Assembly (NCBI GenBank): GCA_905233325.1
Contig: CAJODU010000115.1
Location: forward strand, 1-10,536
From: an uncultured Selenomonadaceae bacterium
Lineage (GTDB): Bacteria > Bacillota > Negativicutes > Selenomonadales > Selenomonadaceae
Reading direction: 5' to 3'
DNA length: 10,536 bases
Shown here: piece by piece, positions 1 to 5,971 of the stretch
Layout: each line of letters starts with the position of its first letter
Numbering within the stretch: the stretch's first letter is position 1
The notes under the pieces: model-generated
What the model was told of the DNA's origin: nothing
Databases searched by the model: none
What the model saw: only the letters and a program-made list of their open reading frames with translations
Position numbers and translations under genes: made by a program

Positions 1-753
1 ATGCCACGAAGGAACATTTTTAACTGTATCCGTGCCGTAAATGCTATAAACAATGCTGTTTTTATCTATGATTTGTACATCATGCGGTGCATAATCTCTA
101 TATGAATCAGGCGTTGCTTTTTGATTTCTGTGCTCATAATTATAATTTAAGCCTTTATTTTTGAAGTAAGTTGGAATATCTCCAATCATTTTTCCGCCTG
201 AGACCACTGCCAACATCTGCATTCCGCGACAAAATCCCATCATTGGAATATCATTTTCTAAACAGTAAGACATAAGAATATAATCAGATACATCGCGGGT
301 TGCATTAAAATCAATTTCTTCTTCTATACCATGCCATTTTGTAACTTTCTTAAGTAGTGTAGGCGAAATATCCTCGCCACCAGTGAAGATAACTGCATCA
401 ACTTCTTTTACAACTTCCTTCACATTGGAATTTTTAAACGGATTATTTTTAATCTTTTTTGCAAATTTATCTTTCAAATGACCGACTTCAAAAGTGCAAT
501 TTTCAGATACAAGACCATCTTCATTATATGAAACGTCTTTTGATACAACTTTATCTAAAAGAACGGTCTTTATTCCTTCCTGTGCGAAAACTTTACAAAC
601 ATTTGTATAGAACTCCGAATCAATGTCGGCTCTCCAAGCGATACCTATAACTATATCTGAATTTGTTGCATTATTTGCTGCAGCGTTGACCGTTTTAAAT
701 CCTGCTGAAATCAGAATCAATAAAACAAGGTGTACAAATATTTTTTTCAGCAC
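1..753 (-). CDS. Secreted class I glutamine amidotransferase-like hydrolase (peptidase C26, gamma-glutamyl hydrolase type), 3' end outside window
   Basis: A 251-codon open frame runs leftward and leaves the window still open. The product begins with a Lys-Lys pair and a hydrophobic stretch (about residues 5-19) ending in VNAAA, a good signal peptide, so it is probably exported. Past that it matches the C26 glutamine-amidotransferase fold: FTGGEDISP near residues 123-131 resembles the oxyanion/loop motif of PuuD-like gamma-glutamyl-GABA hydrolases, and GFCRGMQ near 173-179 is the nucleophile elbow with catalytic Cys175. The catalytic His region (PSWH) falls exactly at the window edge. I chose GTG at 753 because AGGGG lies 8 nt upstream; an in-frame GTG at 762 directly abuts that site. 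The gene follows lepB by 36 bp on the same strand with no visible terminator, suggesting co-transcription. The family hydrolyses gamma-glutamyl bonds; the actual substrate cannot be told. An exported member is less usual than the cytosolic PuuD type. Confidence 0.82.
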   Translation of the reverse strand, partial: MLKKIFVHLVLLILISAGFKTVNAAANNATNSDIVIGIAWRADIDSEFYTNVCKVFAQEGIKTVLLDKVVSKDVSYNEDGLVSENCTFEVGHLKDKFAKKIKNNPFKNSNVKEVVKEVDAVIFTGGEDISPTLLKKVTKWHGIEEEIDFNATRDVSDYILMSYCLENDIPMMGFCRGMQMLAVVSGGKMIGDIPTYFKNKGLNYNYEHRNQKATPDSYRDYAPHDVQIIDKNSIVYSIYGTDTVKNVPSWH

Positions 754-789
754 ATCTTTCACCCCTAAAAAATTTTGTATATTCTATTT

Positions 790-1335
790 TCAAGGCAGAG
801 ACTGCATATTATCAAGAGGCCAGAAGACCACTACCGCCTTGCCTTTTATTAAATCAAGCGGAACGAAACCGACATCAGCAAAACGGCTGTCATCAGAATT
901 GTTGCGATTATCACCCATAACAAAGACAGTGCCTTCGGGGACGGTCACTTTGGGATATTCAGTCCGCGTCTTTTCGAGAATATAGTCCTCTTTGAGCATT
1001 TGATCGTTGACATAGACCCTGCCCTCTTTGATCTCTATCGTATCACCGCCGGTTGCAATGACGCGCTTAATAAAATCTCTGCTGGTGTCACGCGGATACT
1101 TAAATATCAAAATCTCACCCTTTTCGGGATTCCTTACTCTGTAAATAAATTTATTGACTATAAGACGTTCCTCGTGCTGAAGGGTTGGACGCATTGAAGG
1201 ACCGTCAACAATATACAATTCTACAATGAAGGTGCGAATCAGAAGAGCCATAACTACAGCCGCAACTATAGAAACGACCCAATCTTTAGCCTCTTCGCCC
1301 AAGGAGTTGCTCTTTGTATTTTCTTTTGTCATCAT
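790..1335 (-). CDS. lepB: Signal peptidase I
   Basis: This membrane serine protease cleaves signal peptides from Sec/Tat-exported proteins on the outer face of the cytoplasmic membrane. The 181-residue product has a short cytosolic N-terminus, one membrane anchor (about residues 19-38, DWVVSIVAAVVMALLI onward), then the box motifs: GPSMRPTL with nucleophile Ser47, FIKRVIATGGD with general-base Lys90, and GDNRNNSDDSR near the C-terminus. Length and single anchor fit the Gram-positive/Negativicutes type. The open frame extends to a TTG at 1356 (188 residues), but that extension contains the GGAGGA ribosome site itself, so one of the paired ATGs at 1335/1332 is the likely start; the gap of about 14 nt from GGAGG to ATG is long. 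It lies downstream of rplS, a pairing common in Firmicutes, and upstream of the exported hydrolase. Confidence 0.95.
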   Translation of the reverse strand: MMTKENTKSNSLGEEAKDWVVSIVAAVVMALLIRTFIVELYIVDGPSMRPTLQHEERLIVNKFIYRVRNPEKGEILIFKYPRDTSRDFIKRVIATGGDTIEIKEGRVYVNDQMLKEDYILEKTRTEYPKVTVPEGTVFVMGDNRNNSDDSRFADVGFVPLDLIKGKAVVVFWPLDNMQSLP

Positions 1336-1353
1336 ATTTATAAAAAATTCCTC

Positions 1354-1452
1354 CAAAAAAATAGTTAGTTGCCGGCATTAGTTGCCGGTGATTAGGTTAT
1401 TTATTCTAACTACCAACTTCTAATTCCAACGACTAACTGGTAAATTATCGTC
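1354..1452 (-). repeat. rplS-lepB spacer with direct repeat and hairpin
   Basis: The spacer carries two copies of an 11-bp direct repeat, TTAGTTGCCGG, at 1365-1375 and 1378-1388. On the transcript (minus) strand CCGGC (1388-1384) and GCCGG (1376-1372) form a 5-bp GC hairpin with a 7-nt loop, followed about 10 nt later by T7 (1361-1355). An outer pair, AGTTAGT (1363-1369) with ACTAACT (1432-1438), could close a larger structure. It could be a weak attenuator between rplS and lepB or a decayed repeat element; the spacing from stem to T-run is poor for a classical terminator. Confidence 0.4.
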
Positions 1453-1797
1453 TCAGTTCTTCTTCTCTTTAATTCTGGCAGCCTTGCCGGTGAGTTTACG
1501 CAGATAGTACAGCTTGGCACGACGAACGGCACCGCGGCGTACTACTTCGATTTTATCCACACGCGGCGAATGTACAGGGAACATTCTCTCAACACCGACA
1601 CCGTAGGAAATACGGCGAACGGTGAACATCTCTCTGACGCCGGTGCCCTGTCTGCCGATGACAACGCCTTCAAAAATCTGAATACGTTCGCGAGTTCCCT
1701 CAACGATCTTTGCGTGTACTTTGACTGTGTCGCCGGGACCAAATTTTGGCACATCAGCACGAAGTTGTTCTTTTTCAAGTGATTCAATGATATTCAT
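1453..1797 (-). CDS. rplS: 50S ribosomal protein L19
   Basis: L19 sits at the 30S-50S interface and contributes to an intersubunit bridge. The 114-residue product is the normal bacterial length and shows the family signature in order: an N-terminal helix (NIIESLEKEQLR), GDTVKVHAKIVEG near residues 22-34, RIQIFEGVVIGRQG near 38-51, FTVRRISYGVGVERMFPVHSP near 58-78, and a basic C-terminus (RRAKLYYLRKLTGKAARIKEKK). ATG at 1797 is preceded by a strong AGGAGAGGAG site. It has its own strong promoter upstream and probably leads the operon with lepB. Confidence 0.98.
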   Translation of the reverse strand: MNIIESLEKEQLRADVPKFGPGDTVKVHAKIVEGTRERIQIFEGVVIGRQGTGVREMFTVRRISYGVGVERMFPVHSPRVDKIEVVRRGAVRRAKLYYLRKLTGKAARIKEKKN

Positions 1798-1878
1798 TTA
1801 AAAACTCCTCTCCTAGACGTTCTTGACAGCAAACATAAATTTAATACTATTCAGCGGAACGTCCGTTTAACGTTAAAA

Positions 1879-1908
1879 ATTTTAACATATTTCAAGGGGA
1901 TATGTCAA
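1879..1908 (-). promoter_or_regulatory. Strong sigma-70/sigma-A promoter for rplS
   Basis: On the minus strand TTGACA (1908-1903) is separated by 18 nt from TAAAAT (1884-1879). The predicted start near 1871 gives a leader of about 70 nt before rplS. The -10 element sits inside a perfect 7-1-7 palindrome (1872-1886), next to the palindrome TTTAACGTTAAA (1866-1877), and the early leader can form a small CGGA/TCCG hairpin (1855-1865). These may be an operator or a stabilising 5' structure; autogenous L19 leader control is known in some Firmicutes, but I cannot match a known leader here. Confidence 0.75.
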
Positions 1909-1946
1909 GAGTTAGATCTTAGTTTCAATTATCTGAAAACGGCGAT

Positions 1947-1986
1947 AAAAAAAATCCTGTGCTATTTTGCAACAGGAAACTTTTTT
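1947..1986 (-). terminator. feoB: Rho-independent terminator after feoB
   Basis: About 20 nt past the feoB stop, the minus strand reads CCTGTTGC, loop AAAATA, GCACAGG (7 pairs with one bulged T) followed by A and T8, a good intrinsic terminator. The plus strand also has a T6 run (1981-1986) after the stem, so weak bidirectional function is possible. Confidence 0.8.
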
Positions 1987-2004
1987 AGTTATATTTAGAA
2001 ATTC

Positions 2005-3909
2005 TTATTCAAATCCCATCAGTTTGCCGACCTGATAGACGAGCAAGGAGGCTATCCAAGCGACGGCACAGGTATAGACGAAGGTGAACGCCATCCACTT
2101 CCAAGATTGGGTCTCCTTCTTAACAGTGCCGAGTGCCGTTACGCAGGGGGAGTAGAGTTGAGTGAAAACCATAAAGGCAAGGGCGGCAAGCGGCGTGAAA
2201 CCGGTAGCCATCGAGGTTGCCATAAATTGTGAGGCGGTATCTTCGGCATCGTCAACTTCAGTGGAGACATCATCACCAATACCGTAGAGAATACCCATAG
2301 TTGAGACGACGGCCTCTTTTGCCATAACGCCGGTAACAACCGCAGCACCTGCCTCCCAAGTGTCAAAACCTTGAGGAGCGAAGAGGACGGAAGTGGCAGA
2401 ACCAATCGAGGCAAGATAGGATTGATCCATATCCTCAGTCATTCCGTCGGAATTGAAACTGCTCAAGAACCAAATCATAACAGTCATAGCAAAGATGATT
2501 GTGCCTGCCTTGACGAGATAGCCTTTGCCTTTATCCCACGTTTCAAGCAGGACAGTCTTTATTGAAGGCATTCTGTAAGGCGGCAGCTCAAGCAGGAAGG
2601 TTGAGGGCTCATCTTTGAATGCGGTTTTACTCAATACTTTGGCAGCGATGATTGCAACGGCAAGCCCGACGAAGTACATTGCAAATACTAGGTCGGCAGC
2701 ATTGTCAGGGAAAAACATAACGGCGAAAAGTGCCATGACGGGAACTTTGGCATTACAAGTCAAAAAGGGCGTTATCAGCACTGAAATCATTCTATCCTTG
2801 TTGGTATCCATACCGCGGGCAGCCATAATTGCAGGAACGCCGCAACCGAAACCCATAATCAGCGGCATTATACTCTTGCCGCTGAGACCCGCACGGCGCA
2901 TAATCGGATCCAACACAAAGGCAACACGTGCCATATAGCCTGTGCCGTCCAGAAAACTCAAGCAGAAAAAAAGCGTAAAAATCAATGGCACAAAACCTAC
3001 AACCGCGCCAACACCTGCTATAATACCGTCAGCCACAAGAGACTGCATCCACTCAGCGACTCCTGCCGCTATCATTGCCTCTCTTGCCCATTCAACCACG
3101 TCACCCGTCAAAAAATCACCAAGCAAGTCCGCAAGCGGTTGACCAACCCAGTTGAATGTAAATTGAAAGAGGAGATAAAAGAGGGCAACCATTATAATAA
3201 GTGCAGGGACGCCATTTGCGAGGACATTATCAACTTTATCGCTAAAGGTATTGCCGGCGTGCTTGGTAGTTACGGCCTGTGCCATAACCTTATCAATGAA
3301 ATCATACCTCGCGGCTATGATCTCCTCGTCCATTTTGTCAGGAGACAGCCCACTCGCTTTAATACTGTTGACTTTTTCGATATGCTGCACCATCATCTCG
3401 CTTGGGTGATAGTCGGACATTCGGGTATCAGTGAAGACGTCCAAAAGCACCTTGACGCTTTTATTGCTGCGTCCTACGGTGTTGGTGACCGGCATTCCGA
3501 AGGCTTTTTCCAGCTTGGTCTCGTCGATTTTGATTCCTTGTTTCTCCGCCTCGTCCATCATATTGAGATTGATTATCAGAGGAATACCATTTTCCATCAG
3601 TTGAACTGTAAGGAAGAGGTTGCGAGAAATATTTGAGGCGTCGACAATATCGACCACTATATCGGGCTTGTTCTCTTTAAAATAATCGCTGACGACTATC
3701 TCCTCTTGAGAATGAGCATTAATGCTGTAAGTACCGGGCAAATCGACAACAGAAATGGTACGTCCCTTGTAATTTAAGTAGCCGACTTTTTTGTCAACGG
3801 TTACCCCCGGCCAGTTTCCTATTTTTTGATTGGCACCGGTCAATTCATTAAATATTGTTGACTTGCCGGTGTTGGGATTGCCGGTCAGTGCAACTGCTAG
3901 TGCAGACAT
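2005..3909 (-). CDS. feoB: Ferrous iron transporter FeoB (GTPase-coupled membrane permease)
   Basis: FeoB imports Fe(II) across the cytoplasmic membrane, driven or gated by its N-terminal G domain. The 634-residue product has G1 GNPNTGKS (10-17), G2 NWPGVTV with Thr37, G3 DLPG (56-59) and G4 NMMD (116-119), then a helical linker and, from about residue 235, a polytopic membrane domain. Within it are two Gate-type segments with conserved cysteines, FGCGVPAIMAARGM and LTPFLTCNAKVPVMALF, and a second repeat near the C-terminus (FTQLYSPCVTALGTVKKE). The length is short compared with the E. coli protein (about 770) but usual for compact Gram-positive-type forms; the C-terminal FeoC-like cytosolic tail is absent. 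ATG at 3909 follows AAGGAG with a 7-nt gap. Its partner feoA is not adjacent: it lies 1.8 kb upstream on the same strand, with three other genes between them. Confidence 0.97.
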   Translation of the reverse strand: MSALAVALTGNPNTGKSTIFNELTGANQKIGNWPGVTVDKKVGYLNYKGRTISVVDLPGTYSINAHSQEEIVVSDYFKENKPDIVVDIVDASNISRNLFLTVQLMENGIPLIINLNMMDEAEKQGIKIDETKLEKAFGMPVTNTVGRSNKSVKVLLDVFTDTRMSDYHPSEMMVQHIEKVNSIKASGLSPDKMDEEIIAARYDFIDKVMAQAVTTKHAGNTFSDKVDNVLANGVPALIIMVALFYLLFQFTFNWVGQPLADLLGDFLTGDVVEWAREAMIAAGVAEWMQSLVADGIIAGVGAVVGFVPLIFTLFFCLSFLDGTGYMARVAFVLDPIMRRAGLSGKSIMPLIMGFGCGVPAIMAARGMDTNKDRMISVLITPFLTCNAKVPVMALFAVMFFPDNAADLVFAMYFVGLAVAIIAAKVLSKTAFKDEPSTFLLELPPYRMPSIKTVLLETWDKGKGYLVKAGTIIFAMTVMIWFLSSFNSDGMTEDMDQSYLASIGSATSVLFAPQGFDTWEAGAAVVTGVMAKEAVVSTMGILYGIGDDVSTEVDDAEDTASQFMATSMATGFTPLAALAFMVFTQLYSPCVTALGTVKKETQSWKWMAFTFVYTCAVAWIASLLVYQVGKLMGFE

Positions 3910-3944
3910 AATATCACTCCTTGAACTTTTTGTTAAATATTTAA

Positions 3945-3976
3945 ATCATACATTATTTAGCATAGTAACTAAATAA
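3945..3976 (-). promoter_or_regulatory. Putative feoB promoter overlapped by a perfect inverted repeat
   Basis: A perfect 8-bp inverted repeat, TTATTTAG (3953-3960) and CTAAATAA (3969-3976) with an 8-nt spacer, lies between divergent feoB and the FrnE-like gene. It overlaps a weak candidate feoB promoter (minus strand TTTAGT 3973-3968, 17 nt, TATGAT 3950-3945) and ends 12 nt before the -35 of the plus-strand promoter. It is well placed as an operator for both genes; the binding protein is unknown. No Fur-box match is visible here. Confidence 0.4.
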
Positions 3977-3987
3977 AAATTGCGTTC

Positions 3988-4015
3988 TTGTATTAAGTTT
4001 TGCGTAGTATATAAT
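3988..4015 (+). promoter_or_regulatory. Promoter for the FrnE/DsbA-like gene
   Basis: TTGTAT (3988-3993) and a perfect TATAAT (4010-4015) are separated by 16 nt. The predicted start is near 4022, giving a short leader of about 25 nt before the ATG at 4048, with a GAAGG ribosome site inside it. Confidence 0.65.
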
Positions 4016-4047
4016 ATAGACAACTTGATTGAAAGAAGGTATATGTT

Positions 4048-4734
4048 ATGAAGATAGAAGTTTGGTCTGATTATGCTTGTCCGTTTTGTTACATTGGTGA
4101 GAAGAGGTTGGAGAAAGCTCTTGCCGAAGTGGCTAACGATAATATTGATATAGAATTCAAGAGTTTTGAGCTCGATCCAATGGCAAGCAGTGAAGTCGTT
4201 TCTGATACAGTCACTCGCTTTGCCGTGAAGTACGGTTTGAGCAAAGAAGATGCGGCAAAGCGTATTGAACAAATTTCATTAATGGGTAGGCGTGAAGGTA
4301 TAGATTTTAAATATGCAACCACTCGCTATACCAACACTTTTGATTCGCTCCGTCTGACAAAGTTGGCTCAAGAGGGCGGTCACAACGAAATCATTACAAA
4401 ACTTTTCGATGCTTATTTTACAAAAAATCTTGAACTCAGCAATCACCATGTACTTAAAAAGATTGCTGTTGAGTGCGGACTTGACGAAAATGAAGTTGAT
4501 GAGCTGCTCAAAAGCGATAAATACGCTGAAGAAGTCCGAAACGACGAAAGAGAGGCGGCAACACTCGGCATACACGGCGTCCCTTACTTTGTCGTTGGCG
4601 GCAAGTATGGTCTTTCCGGTGCACAGCCGGTTGAAGTGCTGAAACAAGCTATTAATGAGGCTCTGACAGATGAAGTGGAAACAAAGTTAAATGGAATGAC
4701 TTGTGGAGCAGACGGATGCCACTTTGAAGGTTAA
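4048..4734 (+). CDS. DsbA-family (FrnE-like) cytosolic thiol-disulfide oxidoreductase
   Basis: The 228-residue product has a thioredoxin fold interrupted by a helical domain, as in the DsbA/FrnE/HCCA-isomerase superfamily. The active site is CPFC (Cys11 and Cys14) right after the first strand (IEVWSDYACPFCYIG); the facing cis-proline loop is GVPYFVVGGKYGLSGAQP near residues 176-193. There is no signal peptide, so it acts in the cytosol. A second cysteine pair, Cys219-GADG-Cys224, forms a C-terminal CX4C motif like that reported for the two-motif FrnE oxidoreductase of Deinococcus radiodurans. Start ATG 4048 has GAAGG 8 nt upstream; an out-of-frame ATG at 4043 is ignored. Its stop shares bases with the stop of the convergent hxlR gene. 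Together with the HxlR regulator this suggests a role in oxidative or electrophile thiol stress, which is inference. Confidence 0.9.
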   Translation: MKIEVWSDYACPFCYIGEKRLEKALAEVANDNIDIEFKSFELDPMASSEVVSDTVTRFAVKYGLSKEDAAKRIEQISLMGRREGIDFKYATTRYTNTFDSLRLTKLAQEGGHNEIITKLFDAYFTKNLELSNHHVLKKIAVECGLDENEVDELLKSDKYAEEVRNDEREAATLGIHGVPYFVVGGKYGLSGAQPVEVLKQAINEALTDEVETKLNGMTCGADGCHFEG

Positions 4735-5048
4735 TCCTGCTCCTTGACCCATTGGCGAATATCAGATAGTGCCTCAATTAATTTTAAGCCGTTATCTGTC
4801 AGTGAATATTCAACATGCGGTGGCACTTCATTAAATGATTCGCGTTTGATGATATTGTCCTCCGCAAGCCCTTTTAATATCTTCGTCAGCATTAAATCAG
4901 TTATTCCAGACAGCTCACGCTTCAACTGATTAAATCGAATCGTCTTGTATTCGTAAATTATCCAAATAAGTTTAATTTTCCACTTGCCGCCGAGAATACT
5001 GACTGCATATTCCAGCGGGCAATTTTTATCGGTAAATTTTGTTTCCAT
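4731..5048 (-). CDS. HxlR-family winged helix-turn-helix regulator
   Basis: The 105-residue product has the full HxlR layout: a short N-terminus, CPLEYAVSILGGKWKIKLIW with conserved Cys10, the wHTH core with the recognition region RFNQLKRELSGITDLMLTKILKGL (about residues 38-61), and the wing VPPHVEYSLTDNGLKLIEAL near the end. Family members such as YodB and HypR of Bacillus use the equivalent N-terminal Cys to sense quinones, diamide or hypochlorite, and usually control adjacent redox genes. Here the neighbours are a FrnE-like oxidoreductase (convergent, sharing stop-codon bases at 4731-4734) and a divergent metallo-beta-lactamase-fold hydrolase 55 bp away, the likely targets. I see no Shine-Dalgarno sequence before ATG 5048 and no alternative in-frame start, so translation may be weak or leaderless. 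Confidence 0.92.
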   Translation of the reverse strand: METKFTDKNCPLEYAVSILGGKWKIKLIWIIYEYKTIRFNQLKRELSGITDLMLTKILKGLAEDNIIKRESFNEVPPHVEYSLTDNGLKLIEALSDIRQWVKEQD

Positions 5049-5103
5049 ATTAAATCATTTATGTTAAACTATATTCAAATTTTGAGAAAAATCAGGTGAT
5101 AAA
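5049..5103. promoter_or_regulatory. Divergent hxlR / MBL-hydrolase control region
   Basis: This 55-bp AT-rich spacer must contain start signals for both divergent genes. I see -10-like TATAGT on the minus strand (5073-5068), TATATT on the plus strand (5070-5075), and the odd-centred palindrome TCAAA-T-TTTGA (5075-5085), a candidate HxlR operator half. No convincing -35 element is visible for either direction. AGGTGA (about 5095-5100) is the ribosome site for the plus-strand gene. Confidence 0.35.
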
Positions 5104-5739
5104 ATGGTTCTTATAACTGAAGTTTATGGAATCTTTCCGACTAATTCATATTTTTACATTGATGATGTTACACAGCACGGTTTCCTCATTGATCCAGGTG
5201 CCGAGGCGTCCAAACTCTTGAAAATCATCGACGAAAAGCAATTCACTATCGAAAAAATTTTACTGACACACGGACATTTTGACCACATTGGAGCTGTTAA
5301 TGAGCTGCAGAGTAAATTGAAAATTCCTGTCTGTATGCAGAAGAACGGCCGCGACTACACTCAAAATATCAAGTGGAATCTTTCGGATCAGTTCGGTCTT
5401 GACATAATCCTCAATGAGGTCGACTATCTTGAGGATTTCACTGATATTACTTTGAGCTCAAATCCTGAATTTAAATTGAAATTGATTCCGACAGCCGGTC
5501 ATACCACGGACGGTGCGATTTACTACAGTGCTGAGGACAGCGTCGCATTTGTCGGCGATTCTATTTTTAAAGGCAGTATCGGCCGCACTGATTTTTATGG
5601 TGGCGACTACAATACTTTAATCAACAATATCACCACCAAAATCCTTACCCTGCCGGAAGATACTGTCCTTTTATCCGGTCATAGCGATCCGACGACAGTA
5701 AAAGCCGAAAAGAACCAGCCTTGGTTTATTATGCGCTGA
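5104..5739 (+). CDS. Metallo-beta-lactamase-fold hydrolase (glyoxalase II-like)
   Basis: The 211-residue product carries the complete MBL metal-site signature: THGHFDH with His56, His58, Asp60 and His61, then GHTTDG with His133, VGDSIF with Asp152, and a final SGHSDPTT with His193. This is the arrangement of small hydroxyacylglutathione-hydrolase-like enzymes that hydrolyse thioesters, although it lacks the C-terminal glutathione-binding domain of true glyoxalase II, so the natural substrate is open. FPTNSYFYID near the N-terminus is also typical of the group. AGGTGA lies just upstream of ATG 5104. It is divergent from hxlR, which may control it, and its last 11 bp overlap the 3' end of convergent feoA. 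Confidence 0.9.
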   Translation: MVLITEVYGIFPTNSYFYIDDVTQHGFLIDPGAEASKLLKIIDEKQFTIEKILLTHGHFDHIGAVNELQSKLKIPVCMQKNGRDYTQNIKWNLSDQFGLDIILNEVDYLEDFTDITLSSNPEFKLKLIPTAGHTTDGAIYYSAEDSVAFVGDSIFKGSIGRTDFYGGDYNTLINNITTKILTLPEDTVLLSGHSDPTTVKAEKNQPWFIMR

Positions 5740-5956
5740 TTTTGCTGACTTGAATTTGTGCCGCGTCGTCCTTCCTCATTGCCAAATTGTAGGAACGCAA
5801 ACGAATTGCAATAGGGTCTCCCATCGGAGCCGAGCGGAGAATCTCCACCTTAGTACCGGGGATCAACCCCATAGTCATTAGTCTGTTTTTGAGTTTTGAA
5901 TCATTAACAGAATCTATTCTGACAACCATTCCGGTGCTTCCGTCTTTTAATGTCAT
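5729..5956 (-). CDS. feoA: Ferrous iron transport protein FeoA
   Basis: FeoA is a small cytosolic SH3-like protein needed with FeoB for Fe(II) uptake. The 75-residue product shows the family pattern: MTLKDG at the start, RLMTMGLIPGTKVEIL in the middle, and GDPIAIRLRSYNLAMRKDDA near the C-terminus. I chose ATG 5956 because GGAGGG lies 7 nt upstream; the longer frame opening at 5986 begins inside the Fur box and would place the ribosome site within the coding region. The promoter and Fur box directly upstream indicate repression when iron is plentiful. feoB is not next to it but beyond three other genes on the same strand; the 3' end overlaps the convergent MBL gene by 11 bp and no terminator is visible after it. 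Confidence 0.95.
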   Translation of the reverse strand: MTLKDGSTGMVVRIDSVNDSKLKNRLMTMGLIPGTKVEILRSAPMGDPIAIRLRSYNLAMRKDDAAQIQVSKISA

Positions 5957-5971
5957 AATTTTCCCTCCGAA

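Noticed and set aside
1336..1356. TTG start at 1356 for LepB
   Set aside because: No ribosome site precedes the TTG, while GGAGGA within the extension serves the ATG pair at 1335/1332.
3139..3636. 165-codon plus-strand ORF opposite feoB
   Set aside because: FeoB motifs on the other strand are unambiguous and this frame has no recognisable protein pattern.
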